Assembly (NCBI RefSeq): GCF_006716465.1
Contig: NZ_VFPB01000004.1
Location: forward strand, 62,001-126,000
Reading direction: 5' to 3'
Source: Pseudoxanthomonas sp. 3HH-4
GTDB taxonomy: Bacteria > Pseudomonadota > Gammaproteobacteria > Xanthomonadales > Xanthomonadaceae
DNA: 64,000 nt
The notes under the pieces were generated by a model. The model did not search any database, was not told the DNA's origin, and saw nothing but the letters and a program-made list of their open reading frames with translations. Of this stretch, positions 35,442 to 44,510 are shown piece after piece. The translations under genes and the position numbers were made by a program. Numbering within the stretch: position 1 is the stretch's first letter; the number at the start of each line of letters is the position of its first letter.

Positions 35442-36335
35442 ATGATCAACCTCAACGACCTAGTGCTCTTCGCCGCGGCGGTCGAACACGGCGGCTTTGC
35501 CGCCGCTTCGCGCCGTCTTGGCCTTCCCAGGTCGACGATCAGCAAGCGCGTGGCCGAGCTCGAAGACGCGCTGTCGACGCGTCTGATCCACCGTACCTCG
35601 CGCAGCTTCACTCTTACCGAGCTGGGGCGGGACTTCTACGAGCATGCGCGCGCCGCGCTGATCGAAGCCGAGGCCGCCGAGGCCATCGTTCGCCGGCGCC
35701 AGGCCGAACCCAGCGGCACCGTGCGCATCAGCGCATCGGTGCCGGTCGCACAGCTGGATCTCGCTGCGCACTTGCCCCACCTGGCGCGCGCGTATCCGAA
35801 GGTGCGGGTGGAGCTCGACGTCACCGACCGCTTCGTCGACGTCCTGCAGGAGGGCGTGGACATCGCCGTGCGCAGCCATTTTGCGCCGCTTCCGGATTCG
35901 GGGTTGGTACAGCGGCAGTTGTTGGTCGAACCGATCATCCTGGTCGCAGCACCCGGGTACATCGAACTGCATGGGATGCCGGAGACGCCGACCGGGCTGC
36001 AGGACCATCTGGGCCTGCTCACGGCGCCTTTGGCGAGTGCATGGCAGCTGTCCAGCGCCCCTGGCCAACGCGCGGAGGTCTCCCCGCAACCGGCGATGGT
36101 GGCGAACGAGTCCGTGGTCCTCATCGCCGCCGCGCTCGCGGGGCTCGGCATCGTCTGCCTGCCCGAGCGGATGTGTCGTGACGCGCTAGCGGCCTCGCGA
36201 TTGGTGCACGTGCTGCCGGAGTGGAACGCCGGCACCGTGACGACCACGTTGCTGATGCCGCATCGGCGGGGCCAGCTGCCCGCCGTGCGTGCGACGGTGG
36301 AGTTTCTCGTCGAGTGCTTCAGGGATGTGGCCTAG
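35442..36335 (+). CDS. LysR-family transcriptional regulator
   Basis: A 297-residue LysR regulator: N-terminal winged HTH (LNDLVLFAAAVEHGGFAAASRRLGLPRSTISKRVAELEDAL), linker helix to about residue 90, and an effector-binding domain (SGTVRISASVP... to ALAGLGIVCLPERM). It is most like the DsdC/YafC-type 'LysR with GST neighbour' group and should control the divergent glutathione transferase at 34580-35308 from the 133-base intergenic region. The co-inducer is unknown. Confidence 0.9.
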   Translation: MINLNDLVLFAAAVEHGGFAAASRRLGLPRSTISKRVAELEDALSTRLIHRTSRSFTLTELGRDFYEHARAALIEAEAAEAIVRRRQAEPSGTVRISASVPVAQLDLAAHLPHLARAYPKVRVELDVTDRFVDVLQEGVDIAVRSHFAPLPDSGLVQRQLLVEPIILVAAPGYIELHGMPETPTGLQDHLGLLTAPLASAWQLSSAPGQRAEVSPQPAMVANESVVLIAAALAGLGIVCLPERMCRDALAASRLVHVLPEWNAGTVTTTLLMPHRRGQLPAVRATVEFLVECFRDVA

Positions 36336-36389
36336 CCGAGGCCTCGTCCAACGCGGCTAGAAGGTCTGCGCGTGCGGAAGATGGTGAAG

Positions 36390-37013
36390 CTAGTCATGGG
36401 TCTCGCCGGACAGCAGCGTTTTCCGCATAGACTCGCGTGTCTCGAAAGCGTCGAACCAGGCGGCCAGCCGGGGATGCCCTTCGCGGAAATCCGGAAGGTC
36501 GCGAAACGCGATCCAGCTCAAGGCGGTCGCCAACGCGATATGTCCCACATGGATGGATTCGTTCCCGTCGATTTCCTGCTCAAGCCAGTCGTAGGTGGCC
36601 CTGAGCTTCTCCGTGTAGCCGTCGCGTAGCGGTGGGTATCGCAACTCCGCGGGGCGTCGCACCGTCTCCCAGCGCAGCGCGATGCCGGCGTCGCACAACC
36701 CTTGGGCGGCAGCCTGGAGGCGGAGTGCGCGCCAGCGGGGCTCTCCCTCCTGTGGGAACAGACGCGGTCCCGCATGCAGCGTGTCGAAGTAGGCGCAGAT
36801 CACGTCCGAATCGAAGATCGCGTCGGCACCGGTTCGCAACAACACCGGCACCTTGCCCAAGGGATTGCGTGCAAAGACCTCCGGGTTCTTCACCGTCGGG
36901 CTGGTTTCCTGGTGAATGACCTCGAGCGCGGCGGCAATGCCGGCCTCGTGAGCGAACACGAGCGTCTTGCGGGCATACGGTGAGTGAGTCTGGTAGAGCA
37001 GTTTCATTGTCAT
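36390..37013 (-). CDS. Glutathione S-transferase family protein
   Basis: A 207-residue GST. The N-terminal KLLYQTHSPYARKTLVFAHEAGI carries the catalytic Ser position (SPYARK), and NPLGKVPVLLRTGADAIFDSDVICAYFD binds glutathione. The C-terminal helical domain has HVGHIALATALSWIAFRDLPDFREGHPRLAAWF. The start (ATG 37013) overlaps the stop of the upstream M20 peptidase gene (ATGA), so they are cotranscribed and translationally coupled. The link suggests the peptidase product or substrate is a thiol or glutathione adduct, but this is inference. Confidence 0.88.
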   Translation of the reverse strand: MTMKLLYQTHSPYARKTLVFAHEAGIAAALEVIHQETSPTVKNPEVFARNPLGKVPVLLRTGADAIFDSDVICAYFDTLHAGPRLFPQEGEPRWRALRLQAAAQGLCDAGIALRWETVRRPAELRYPPLRDGYTEKLRATYDWLEQEIDGNESIHVGHIALATALSWIAFRDLPDFREGHPRLAAWFDAFETRESMRKTLLSGETHD

Positions 37014-38467
37014 GGCTGATGGTCTGGTTGGTGAGGAATCGTGTTGGCTGACGATGCAGCGTGCCGCTGCGTATCGCGCAATATGAGCGCCATCGCGACG
37101 GTCAGCCGGATCGCGGTCGGGACATGCAGGAATTCATTCGGCCCGTGGGCATTGGACTGGGGACCCAGCACGCCGGTCACGACGAACTGCGCGTCCGGAA
37201 AGCGCTCGCCCAGCATGGAGAGAAACGGAATGCCGCCTCCTCCCCCTATCGACGCCGACGGTGCCCCGAAAGCCGCCATCGATGCTTCTTGCACGCTGCG
37301 TTCCAGCCAAACCGACAGGGTGGGCGCCAGCCAGCCTTTGGACTGCAGTTGAGGCTGGAAAACCACATGTGCGCCGTACGGGGGATCCGTTTCAAGCAGC
37401 GTCTTGAGTACGGCGGTTGCGGCCAGCGGATCCACGGTGGGCGGCAGGCGCAAGGCGATCTTCAGGCTCGTGCTGGGCTGGGTGACAGCAGGGGCCTGCG
37501 CAACTGCTGGCAGGCCGTCGATCCCAAGGACGGCCAGTTGGGGACGCCAAGCACGATTGAGGATCAGCTCGGCAACGTCCTGCGAGACCGGACTGACGCC
37601 GTGCGCCAAGGGCAGTTGCTCGTAGAAGCCGGTCCCGAGCGCCTGGGCGGCGCTCTCGGCCTGCAGACGGCTTGGGGCCGGGATGGGTGCGTGGAATTGC
37701 TCGGTCACCTCTCCGCTGTCCTCGCATTCGAGCCGGGACAGCAACCGGCGGGCGACGCGGAAGCTCGACGGCACCACGCCGGACCCGTCGCCCGAGTGGA
37801 TGCCTTCGTCCAAGACGAGGACCGTCAAGGTGCCGCCCACCTGCCCACGCAAGGACGTCGTGAGCCAGAGTTGGTCGTAATTGCCGCAGCCGGCGTCGAG
37901 CGCAACGACCAACGCGGGCGTACCGATGCGATCGGCCAGATGCGCGACATGGAAAGGGAGATCCCCACTGCCGGACTCCTCGCATGCTTCGATCAGGATC
38001 GTGCAGCGTGGCAGTGCGATCCCCTGCGCATGCAGTGCGCGCAAGGCAGTGATGGCGCTGAATAGGGCATAGCCATCATCGGCGCCGCCGCGTCCATACA
38101 GTCGATCGCCTTCCAGTGACGGCACCCATGCCGAACGGCCATGGGTCCAGCCCTCCATCGGCGGCTGCTTGTCCAGGTGGCCATAGAGGAGCACCGGTAC
38201 GCACTCATCGCCAGGGATCTCGATGAAGATTACGGGCGTGCGCGAATCCAGTCGCACGACTTCGATGCTCGCGCCGGGTATCGCCGTCAATTGGTCTCGC
38301 GACCAGGCCGCCATGAGTTCGACAGCCCGCTCCATGTAGCCGTTTGCCTCCCAGGCGGGGTCGAAAGCCGGCGATTCGCAGGGAATCGCGATGTAGGACA
38401 TGAGCGTGGGCATGACGTGCGAGGACCATAGGTCCTCGATAAAATCTTGCAGGGCGGAGAGATCCAT
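37010..38467 (-). CDS. M20 family metallopeptidase
   Basis: A 485-residue zinc peptidase of the M20 (DapE/ArgE/carnosinase) family. Metal ligands are visible: LLYGHLDKQPP (His, Asp), GRGGADDGYAL (bridging Asp), EACEESGSGD (general-base Glu plus ligand), VVALDAGCGNYD, and HGPNEFLHV near the C-terminus. It probably hydrolyses a dipeptide or N-acyl amino acid in the cytoplasm. ATG 38467 is used since GAGG lies five bases upstream; GTG 38473 and ATG 38470 are less well spaced. It is coupled to a GST and divergent from an Lrp regulator and a diaminopropionate-lyase-like gene. E. coli ygeX-ygeY shows a similar lyase/M20 pairing. Confidence 0.88.
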   Translation of the reverse strand: MDLSALQDFIEDLWSSHVMPTLMSYIAIPCESPAFDPAWEANGYMERAVELMAAWSRDQLTAIPGASIEVVRLDSRTPVIFIEIPGDECVPVLLYGHLDKQPPMEGWTHGRSAWVPSLEGDRLYGRGGADDGYALFSAITALRALHAQGIALPRCTILIEACEESGSGDLPFHVAHLADRIGTPALVVALDAGCGNYDQLWLTTSLRGQVGGTLTVLVLDEGIHSGDGSGVVPSSFRVARRLLSRLECEDSGEVTEQFHAPIPAPSRLQAESAAQALGTGFYEQLPLAHGVSPVSQDVAELILNRAWRPQLAVLGIDGLPAVAQAPAVTQPSTSLKIALRLPPTVDPLAATAVLKTLLETDPPYGAHVVFQPQLQSKGWLAPTLSVWLERSVQEASMAAFGAPSASIGGGGGIPFLSMLGERFPDAQFVVTGVLGPQSNAHGPNEFLHVPTAIRLTVAMALILRDTQRHAASSANTIPHQPDHQP

Positions 38468-38580
38468 CATCACCTCTTGATCGGAGGCGAGAATGCTAGG
38501 TGCCGACGTGCGTCGTTACGCAGCGATTGCGGGCACTCGTGCGCTTTTTTTCGGCGCAGTGCAAGGCGTATCATCATGCG

Positions 38581-39057
38581 ATGACGCTGGATCGCTTCGA
38601 TCGCCAGATTCTCAATCTGCTCCAGGAGGACGCGGCACAGACGGCCGAGCGTCTTGCCGAGCAAGTGGCCCTGTCGCCGTCGGCCGTCCAGCGCCGCGTT
38701 CGCCGGCTGCGCGAGTCCGGCGCCATCATCCGCGACATTTCGATCGTCGATCCGAAGCATGTGGGACGGCCGACGTCATTCATCGTCGCCGTCCAGGTCG
38801 AGCGCGAGCGCCCCGAACTGTTGGCGCAGTTCAGGACCTGGCTGGCCGGGCAAGCGCACGTCCAGCAAGCGTTCTACGTGACGGGCGAGGCCGACTTCAT
38901 CCTGGTGATCACCGCGCCCGACACTGAAACCTACGACGCGCTGATGGCGCGCATGGTCGGTGAGAATGCCAACGTCAAGCGCTTCACCACCAATGTCGCC
39001 CTGAGCTTGGTCAAGCGTGGCCTGGCCATTCCGGTTCCTGCCGAACCAGAAGACTAG
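38581..39057 (+). CDS. Lrp/AsnC family transcriptional regulator
   Basis: A 158-residue regulator: N-terminal HTH (LDRFDRQILNLLQEDAAQTAERLAEQVALSPSAVQRRVRRLRESG) then the RAM ligand domain (VAVQVERERPELLAQF... VTGEADFILVITAPD... VKRFTTNVALSLVKRG). Such regulators respond to amino acids. Placed between the divergent M20-GST pair and the lyase gene downstream, it probably controls both. ATG 38581 gives the family length. Confidence 0.9.
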   Translation: MTLDRFDRQILNLLQEDAAQTAERLAEQVALSPSAVQRRVRRLRESGAIIRDISIVDPKHVGRPTSFIVAVQVERERPELLAQFRTWLAGQAHVQQAFYVTGEADFILVITAPDTETYDALMARMVGENANVKRFTTNVALSLVKRGLAIPVPAEPED

Positions 39058-39188
39058 CGGGCGCTGCCGGAGCGCGCGTAGGTCTTTCGCGGAATTTTCC
39101 CGACCCTGCTCACGCAATTGCCGAGAAACCGCGCTGCGCGCTGTGTTTTCGCCCGGAACCGATCGGGAGGCGTCGACATACTGGCGGC

Positions 39189-40253
39189 ATGACAACGACA
39201 TCCTCTTCAGTACTGCAGCGCGACTGGAATCCCGGCGATCTCTGGGAGGGCTACCAAGCCACTTCGCTACTTGAAGTTCCTGAGTTGGCACAAGCCACTG
39301 GCGTCTCCAAGGTCTTCATCAAAAACGAAGCGGAGCGTCCGCTGGGCAACTTCAAGGTGCTCGGCGGCATGGTCGCAGCGTTCAAGGCAATGAAGCGGCG
39401 CGCAGACGCCTACCTCGCTTCAAACGATGGTTCCGTGCCCTTGCCGCACCTTGTGTGTGCGAGTGACGGCAATCATGGCTTGGCCGTTGCCTCGGCCGCG
39501 CAGCGTATGGGCGTGTCGGCCACGGTCTATCTACCGGCATGCGCGAGTCCGGTACGTGTCGAGCGAATCCGGGCTGTCGGTGGGCGTGTCGTCCTGGTCG
39601 AAGGTACGTACGACGAAGCGGTACTCGCCGCCCGAACGGCGGCAAGCCATGAAGATGGCTTGCTGATTCCGGACACCACTTCGGACCCGCTAGATCCCGT
39701 GGTGCAGGACGTGATGACGGGTTACGGACGGATGACGGACGAACTCACCGCGCAGTTCGCGTTGCGGGGCGATATCCGTCCGACCCATGCGTTCATTCAG
39801 GCGGGCGTGGGGGGGCTGGCGGCGGCCGTCGCCTCAGGTTTTCGCATCAACGGGCCGACGCCCATCCGCATCGTCGTCGTCGAGCCACGCAATGCGGCCT
39901 GCGTTGCACAGGCATTGCAGCAAGGACGGCCAGTACGCATAGCGGGCTCGCTTGCAACGACGGCCGAGATGCTGTCCTGCGGACTTGCCTCTGCACCGGC
40001 CTTGGACGTGCTGCTGGAACATCGCGCGCAATCGCTGCTCGTCGACGAAGTGCAGCTCGAAGCGGGTCCGAGCGCATCGCTCGCCACCGCCGGACTGGCA
40101 TCGACCCCGTCGGGCGCCGCAGGTCTGGCCGGATTTCTGGCGGCATCTGCAAATCCAGAAAAGCGCCGAGAGTATGGTCTCAACCCGGACAGCGTTGTGT
40201 TGCTTTGCAACACCGAAGGTGAAGTCGAGGATCAGAATCCCACATTGGACTAG
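39189..40253 (+). CDS. PLP-dependent ammonia-lyase, diaminopropionate ammonia-lyase-like
   Basis: A 354-residue fold-type II PLP enzyme. The Schiff-base Lys is in PLGNFKVLGGMVAA (near residue 55), with the asparagine loop SDGNHGLAVASAAQRMG and the phosphate/pyridine region near VGGLAAAVAS and LLCNTEGEV. The WEGYQATSLLEVPELAQATGV opening and ERPLGNFK resemble diaminopropionate ammonia-lyase (DpaL/YgeX), which makes pyruvate and ammonia from 2,3-diaminopropionate; a serine/threonine dehydratase role remains possible. It lies 131 bases after the Lrp gene. With the M20 peptidase it could release and degrade an unusual amino acid. Confidence 0.78.
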   Translation: MTTTSSSVLQRDWNPGDLWEGYQATSLLEVPELAQATGVSKVFIKNEAERPLGNFKVLGGMVAAFKAMKRRADAYLASNDGSVPLPHLVCASDGNHGLAVASAAQRMGVSATVYLPACASPVRVERIRAVGGRVVLVEGTYDEAVLAARTAASHEDGLLIPDTTSDPLDPVVQDVMTGYGRMTDELTAQFALRGDIRPTHAFIQAGVGGLAAAVASGFRINGPTPIRIVVVEPRNAACVAQALQQGRPVRIAGSLATTAEMLSCGLASAPALDVLLEHRAQSLLVDEVQLEAGPSASLATAGLASTPSGAAGLAGFLAASANPEKRREYGLNPDSVVLLCNTEGEVEDQNPTLD

Positions 40254-40380
40254 AGGGCATTGGTGCTGCTGCCGGCGCGGGCATGGGGTGGCGGTGCATC
40301 TCGTGCGCATGACTTTTGGTGCTACCGCCTCGCCGTATGCGTTGGCACTATCGTGGCCGAATTCTGAGGAACACCACTCC

Positions 40381-41316
40381 ATGAGTCGACAGATTCGTTT
40401 TCTTTCCGTCTTGGCAGTCGCCTTCATCAGTGCCGGTGCCCATGCCCAGCCACCGAGGGGACCGGAAATCCTCATCGACGATGTCACTCGCTTCTATGAG
40501 CTTTACGCCACCACTGCCGGAAAACCGACGGCCGAGCAACTCGAGCGTGACTATATGGCCAAAGCCACGCCCAGCTTGGTCGAGTTCGCCAAGCTGCGCC
40601 GCGTCACTGCGCGGAGCATTGCCGGCCGCATTGCGAAGGATCCCGCAATCTATGAAAAGGCAAGAGCCTGCATGCAAGTGCTTCCTGACGTTAAGACACG
40701 ACTAGCTGCGTCGTTCAAGGCATTCGCTGATCTCTATCCGGAGGCGCGGTTTCCGCCCGTTGCCATCGTAGTAGGACATGGGAAGCCCGTTGGCACCGCT
40801 AATCGCAACGGCCTGTACATTGGGTTGGAAGCCCTCTGCGCTGCGGACTTCATGAACCCCGATCTCGAGGATCGTTTTGTCCACGTCATCGCGCACGAAT
40901 ACGGACATGTCCAGCAACCCGGCTCAGACTTCGAAGAGGGGAGCCCGAATGCCACAGTACTTAGAGTGTCATTGCTGGAAGGCGTGGCTGAGTTGATTGC
41001 GGAGTTGACGTCAGGCAGCGTGGGAAATCCGGGTCTGACACGCTGGACGAACGGCAAGGAGACGGACATCGAATCGGCATTCGTCCGTGATATGGACAGC
41101 ACCGACCTGTCGAAGTGGGTCTACAACTACCTTCCTGGTTCGGCTGAGCCCTACGATCTAGGCTACTGGGTCGGCTATCGCATCGCAAAGGCATACTATT
41201 TGGGATCGGATGATCCTAAGGCTGCTTTGAAGCAGCTCATCGAACTGGAGGATCCGAAGGCGATCCTTGAGGCGAGTGGATGGACACCGGGCATGACCCT
41301 GCCGGAAACCCGCTGA
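40381..41316 (+). CDS. Exported zinc protease-like protein (DUF2268-type, HExxH)
   Basis: A 311-residue protein with a signal peptide (SRQIRFLSVLAVAFISAGAHA, about residues 1-22). The central HVIAHEYGHVQQP supplies HExxH zinc ligands at about residues 172-184, and LLEGVAELIAEL, some 30 residues on, supplies the third Glu, as in gluzincin-like DUF2268 'putative Zn-dependent protease' proteins. It should act in the periplasm on an unknown substrate. It is a single gene with lower GC than the core genes. ATG 40381 is the start; nothing recognisable lies upstream in the frame. Confidence 0.75.
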   Translation: MSRQIRFLSVLAVAFISAGAHAQPPRGPEILIDDVTRFYELYATTAGKPTAEQLERDYMAKATPSLVEFAKLRRVTARSIAGRIAKDPAIYEKARACMQVLPDVKTRLAASFKAFADLYPEARFPPVAIVVGHGKPVGTANRNGLYIGLEALCAADFMNPDLEDRFVHVIAHEYGHVQQPGSDFEEGSPNATVLRVSLLEGVAELIAELTSGSVGNPGLTRWTNGKETDIESAFVRDMDSTDLSKWVYNYLPGSAEPYDLGYWVGYRIAKAYYLGSDDPKAALKQLIELEDPKAILEASGWTPGMTLPETR

Positions 41317-41465
41317 CCATGGCGTTTGGATTCTCGGTAGCACATGCTGCGATGCAAGCCCTCGTCGCACTCCTTGACTAAGATGTGGATCGCGCGGCTT
41401 TTGCAACTGATTCGGTAGTCTCCGCCTGCGCATCCATATGCGCAGCAGCCTCCTGAGGAGTTGGC

Positions 41466-41825
41466 ATGGAATCTACGGTTAGAAAGCTTGAGGAGGCGTT
41501 GCGCGACGCGATGCTTGCAAGCGATGTGGTTGCTCTGGATTCACTGCTCGCGGACGGGCTTATTTTTGTAGGTCCCTCCGGTGACGTGTTCGGCAAGGAC
41601 GATGATCTTGATCTTCACAGGTCTGGGCGACAGAAGTTGACGAAGGCTGAGTGGCGATCCGTCGAAGTGGTCACGCACGGCCAATCAGCAGTAGCGCTGG
41701 TGACTGCCGACCTCGCTGGAACGTTCGACGGCGCCGAGTTCGCGGGCCACTTTCGGTACTGCCGCTTCTGGGCGAAGACTGATGCCGGTTGGAGGGTGGT
41801 CGGAGGGTCGGTTTTGGCTCAGTGA
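41466..41825 (+). CDS. NTF2-like / DUF4440 family protein
   Basis: A 119-residue protein of the SnoaL/NTF2-like fold: ESTVRKLEEALRDAMLASDVVALDSLLADGLIFVGPSGDVFGKDDDLDLHRSG, then VEVVTHGQSAVALVTADLAGTFDGAEFAGHFRYCRFWAKTDAGWRVVGGS. This is the usual DUF4440 pattern of a helical hairpin and curved sheet. The function is unknown; some members bind small ligands. It is a single gene with a GAGG-type ribosome site before ATG 41466. A hairpin repeat follows after 85 bases. Confidence 0.82.
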   Translation: MESTVRKLEEALRDAMLASDVVALDSLLADGLIFVGPSGDVFGKDDDLDLHRSGRQKLTKAEWRSVEVVTHGQSAVALVTADLAGTFDGAEFAGHFRYCRFWAKTDAGWRVVGGSVLAQ

Positions 41826-41909
41826 TTGGCCGCTGGGTTGGAAGCCGCCGGTCAGTGCCTGTCTTGAGCCCGTAGCGTGTCGATCCCCTTTCGCAATAAC
41901 GCGAATCGG

Positions 41910-41947
41910 AAGCTTATGTCCGCTCGTGGCCGGAAGCGGACAAGCTT
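41910..41947. repeat. Island hairpin repeat, copy c (extended)
   Basis: TGTCCGCT and AGCGGACA pair around CGTGGCCGGA, and outer AAGCTT/AAGCTT bases extend the stem. It lies between 41466-41825 and the convergent S41 gene. The remaining 41826-42125 sequence shows no gene. Confidence 0.75.
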
Positions 41948-42125
41948 GGGCCCGACTCCCCACGACTGCCTCCATCACTGCCACCTGCGACCAGTCTTTG
42001 CCGGCTTCACGCCCAATCGTGTCGTCAGATTCGGAGTCACTGCGCGGTCATTCTGTCGCCGGAGCCCCGCTTGATGCAGGCTCCGGCCGTAGGGCGCGAC
42101 GGGAACGTCAAACGATGGCGGTTGA

Positions 42126-43121
42126 TCAACGTTGCTGAGCGGGGTCCGCTCGTCCTTGGTCCTTCTGAAGCACAGTCAGCGCCGACCGATACGCGACCTC
42201 AAGCGCGTCCTCTGCGGGGACCGGCTGGTCCGGCTGCACACCGACGTGCTCCCAGTTGTGGAGCGTGGCCGGATTGATGGCCTTCGCAATCGGTATGCCG
42301 GCCCGGAAGCCATCTCCGAGCTCGTAGAACTGCCATGGATTGGCTCCGCCCTTGGTGGCTTCGCCGACGATTTCCGCGCGATTGAGGTGCTTGAGGTTGT
42401 ACGCGAACTCTTCGGCTGCCGAGAAGGTGTCCTTGCTGGTGAGCACATACACAGGAACGCTGGGCCGCTTCTCGCCGGCGATTCGATCCAGCGTCCAGAA
42501 CTCCGTCGTCGAGTCCGATGATCGCCAATAGAAGCTGTTGAGATGGATTCTGCCGGGAAGCAAGTAGCTGCTGATCAGCCTGACCATATCTCCGCTTCCT
42601 CCTCCATTCTGGCGTAGGTCGAAGATCAATGCGTCGGTACTCGCGACCATCGCCATGGCCTGCGCCACCCGGGCCGTGGAGCGCTCGTTCACCTCGTCGA
42701 ATCCCCAAAACTCGATATAGCCGACATTCCCATCCATTATCTCTACGCGCCTGAACCCCGAGTTCTGACGATCCAGCTTCGCGAACCAGCTCTCGCCCGC
42801 AGGTGAGCGCGTCTCCGCGTCGGGAGCTCGCCACTGGACTCCGAAGTGGTGATCGAAACGGTGCAGTTCGCGAGTGAGTAGCTCGGCAACGGCCTCCGGG
42901 GAGGCAGCATCCCGCAGCTCCCGACTCCTGGCGATGGCGGAAATGGCGTGCTCGATGTCTGGAACCTTATCGACTTCAACATAGCGTTGGCTCACTTCCG
43001 CTGCGAGTCGATCCACTACTCGCTGCTTCTGGTCTGCTGTCATGTCCTCCGCCGTCGCTGTCGCTGTCGCTGTCGCCATCGAGGCAGCCAGAACTATTTT
43101 CGCTACCGCTGTTCCTCGCAT
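42126..43121 (-). CDS. Exported S41 family peptidase (IRBP/TSP-like)
   Basis: A 331-residue S41 serine peptidase-like protein. A short signal sequence (about residues 1-24) ends in an Ala-Thr repeat (ATATATATAED) encoded by four tandem hexanucleotides. The N-terminal helical part is followed by VGYIEFWGFDEV, LIFDLRQNGGGSGDMVRLISSYLL, the nucleophile segment LTSKDTFSAAEEFAYNL and the Lys segment VGEATKGGANPW. These give the Ser-Lys pair of tail-specific proteases and retinoid-binding-protein-like S41 enzymes. ATG 43121 has GGAG five bases upstream; GTG 43175 is less likely. Single gene. Confidence 0.85.
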   Translation of the reverse strand: MRGTAVAKIVLAASMATATATATAEDMTADQKQRVVDRLAAEVSQRYVEVDKVPDIEHAISAIARSRELRDAASPEAVAELLTRELHRFDHHFGVQWRAPDAETRSPAGESWFAKLDRQNSGFRRVEIMDGNVGYIEFWGFDEVNERSTARVAQAMAMVASTDALIFDLRQNGGGSGDMVRLISSYLLPGRIHLNSFYWRSSDSTTEFWTLDRIAGEKRPSVPVYVLTSKDTFSAAEEFAYNLKHLNRAEIVGEATKGGANPWQFYELGDGFRAGIPIAKAINPATLHNWEHVGVQPDQPVPAEDALEVAYRSALTVLQKDQGRADPAQQR

Positions 43122-43232
43122 TCGCTCCGCCTCGCTTGTGAATGGTTGGTCCAGTCGACCTCCGACCTTGTTCACGTCGGATAGTTCAATTGCCGGACTC
43201 TCACGATTCGCACAGATGTCCGCCTCCGGCCC

Positions 43233-44399
43233 TTACAACGCCTCGCGGCTGCCGTCTTCCAGCACGCGCCATGCCTTGCCGCCTTCCAGCCACAGCCCTT
43301 CGGAACTGCGCGGCGGAATACTGGAGCGATAGTCAGAAGGATGCTTGACGTCGATGGCGAACACCTTGCCGTCGAACAGCTTCTTCACCGACCAATTCAA
43401 CGTGTGGCCGACGACGACGGCCTTGGCATCGAACTTCGCAAGCGTTTTTTCCACCTGCGCCTGACTCAAATCTTCCTTGAAATAGCCGCGGTACCACGAT
43501 GGTCCGGTCTTGGGATCGATCAGGAAATCCTCGCTACCGGGCGCTTGTTTCGGATACCAGACCATGCGGTACTGCGAACGGACGATGCGGTTGAGGTCGT
43601 CCAGCGACCAGGGGCGTTGCGCGAGGCCGGGATGCAAGCCGCCGTGCACGAACAGGATGCCGTTGACGACTTCAACGGTGTTCTTGCTGGCCAGCCAGCG
43701 GCCCAGGAACGCGTCTTCGCCGAACAGTTCGGATTGCTGCCTGCCTAGGATCGCGGCGACGCCGGAGTATTTCTTGTGCGCCGACTGGAAGTCACCTTGC
43801 AGGCTCTTGATCTCGTGATTGCCAAGGATGTAATGCACCTGCCCGCCTGCCTGCGCGGCGCTCTGCTCCAGCTTGTAGATCAGCCACAGCACCTGGGTCA
43901 CCGAGGAACCGCGATCGACGAAATCGCCGACTAGCACCAGGTGCCGCTTCCCGAATGTCCAGTTCAGGTCGGCATCGATCACCTTGGACTTGATCAGGAA
44001 ATCGCGGAACGCCTTGTAATTGCCTTCGATGTCGGAAATCGCCAGGATCGGCTGGGCATCCCGATACCGGGACGGCGGCGTGTCGAATTGCGGCGTGGCC
44101 TGCACGCTGAACCGGCTCTGGTCCAGCGGGAAGTTCACCATCAGCGGGAAAGGTTCGGCCAGCGCGTGGCGTCGTTCTTCCACCCGGAAGCCCTGCTTGC
44201 CGGTACCGCGCAGCGTTTGCGACACCCACTGGTCGCCCTGCCGGAATACGTGCGGGCCTTCGCCGCCCGCCTTGTAAGCGGCTTCGGTTTCTCCATAGTA
44301 GAAATTGGCACCCTGCGTGAGGCCGAAGCCGGCGGCAACGATCGCCAACACCAGCAGCACGACGAGGAAATGCCAAATGAACGTCCACGCGGTTTTCAT
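43233..44399 (-). CDS. Membrane-anchored metallophosphoesterase
   Basis: A 388-residue calcineurin-like phosphoesterase with one N-terminal membrane anchor (about residues 8-29). The metal-site motifs appear in order: ISDIEGN, VGDFVDRG, LGNHEIKSLQG, FVHGGLHPG and VVVGHTLN. The catalytic domain should face the periplasm and cut a phosphoester. The order is close to Shewanella-like/PPP-type phosphatases. It is probably cotranscribed after the DUF1700-PadR pair (gap 111 bases) or separately transcribed. A half copy of the island hairpin repeat (TGTCCGCCTCCGGCCC, from 43217) lies just past its stop. Confidence 0.87.
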   Translation of the reverse strand: MKTAWTFIWHFLVVLLVLAIVAAGFGLTQGANFYYGETEAAYKAGGEGPHVFRQGDQWVSQTLRGTGKQGFRVEERRHALAEPFPLMVNFPLDQSRFSVQATPQFDTPPSRYRDAQPILAISDIEGNYKAFRDFLIKSKVIDADLNWTFGKRHLVLVGDFVDRGSSVTQVLWLIYKLEQSAAQAGGQVHYILGNHEIKSLQGDFQSAHKKYSGVAAILGRQQSELFGEDAFLGRWLASKNTVEVVNGILFVHGGLHPGLAQRPWSLDDLNRIVRSQYRMVWYPKQAPGSEDFLIDPKTGPSWYRGYFKEDLSQAQVEKTLAKFDAKAVVVGHTLNWSVKKLFDGKVFAIDVKHPSDYRSSIPPRSSEGLWLEGGKAWRVLEDGSREAL

Positions 44400-44510
44400 G
44401 GTCAGTTCTCTTTTTTCGGGACGAGGGGGCCCAGACAGCCGTGCAGGCCGCCATTCATCACTCGCGATCAGGGGAAAGGGCGGCGCGCCGCCCTCAAGGA
44501 TTGGATCGGG

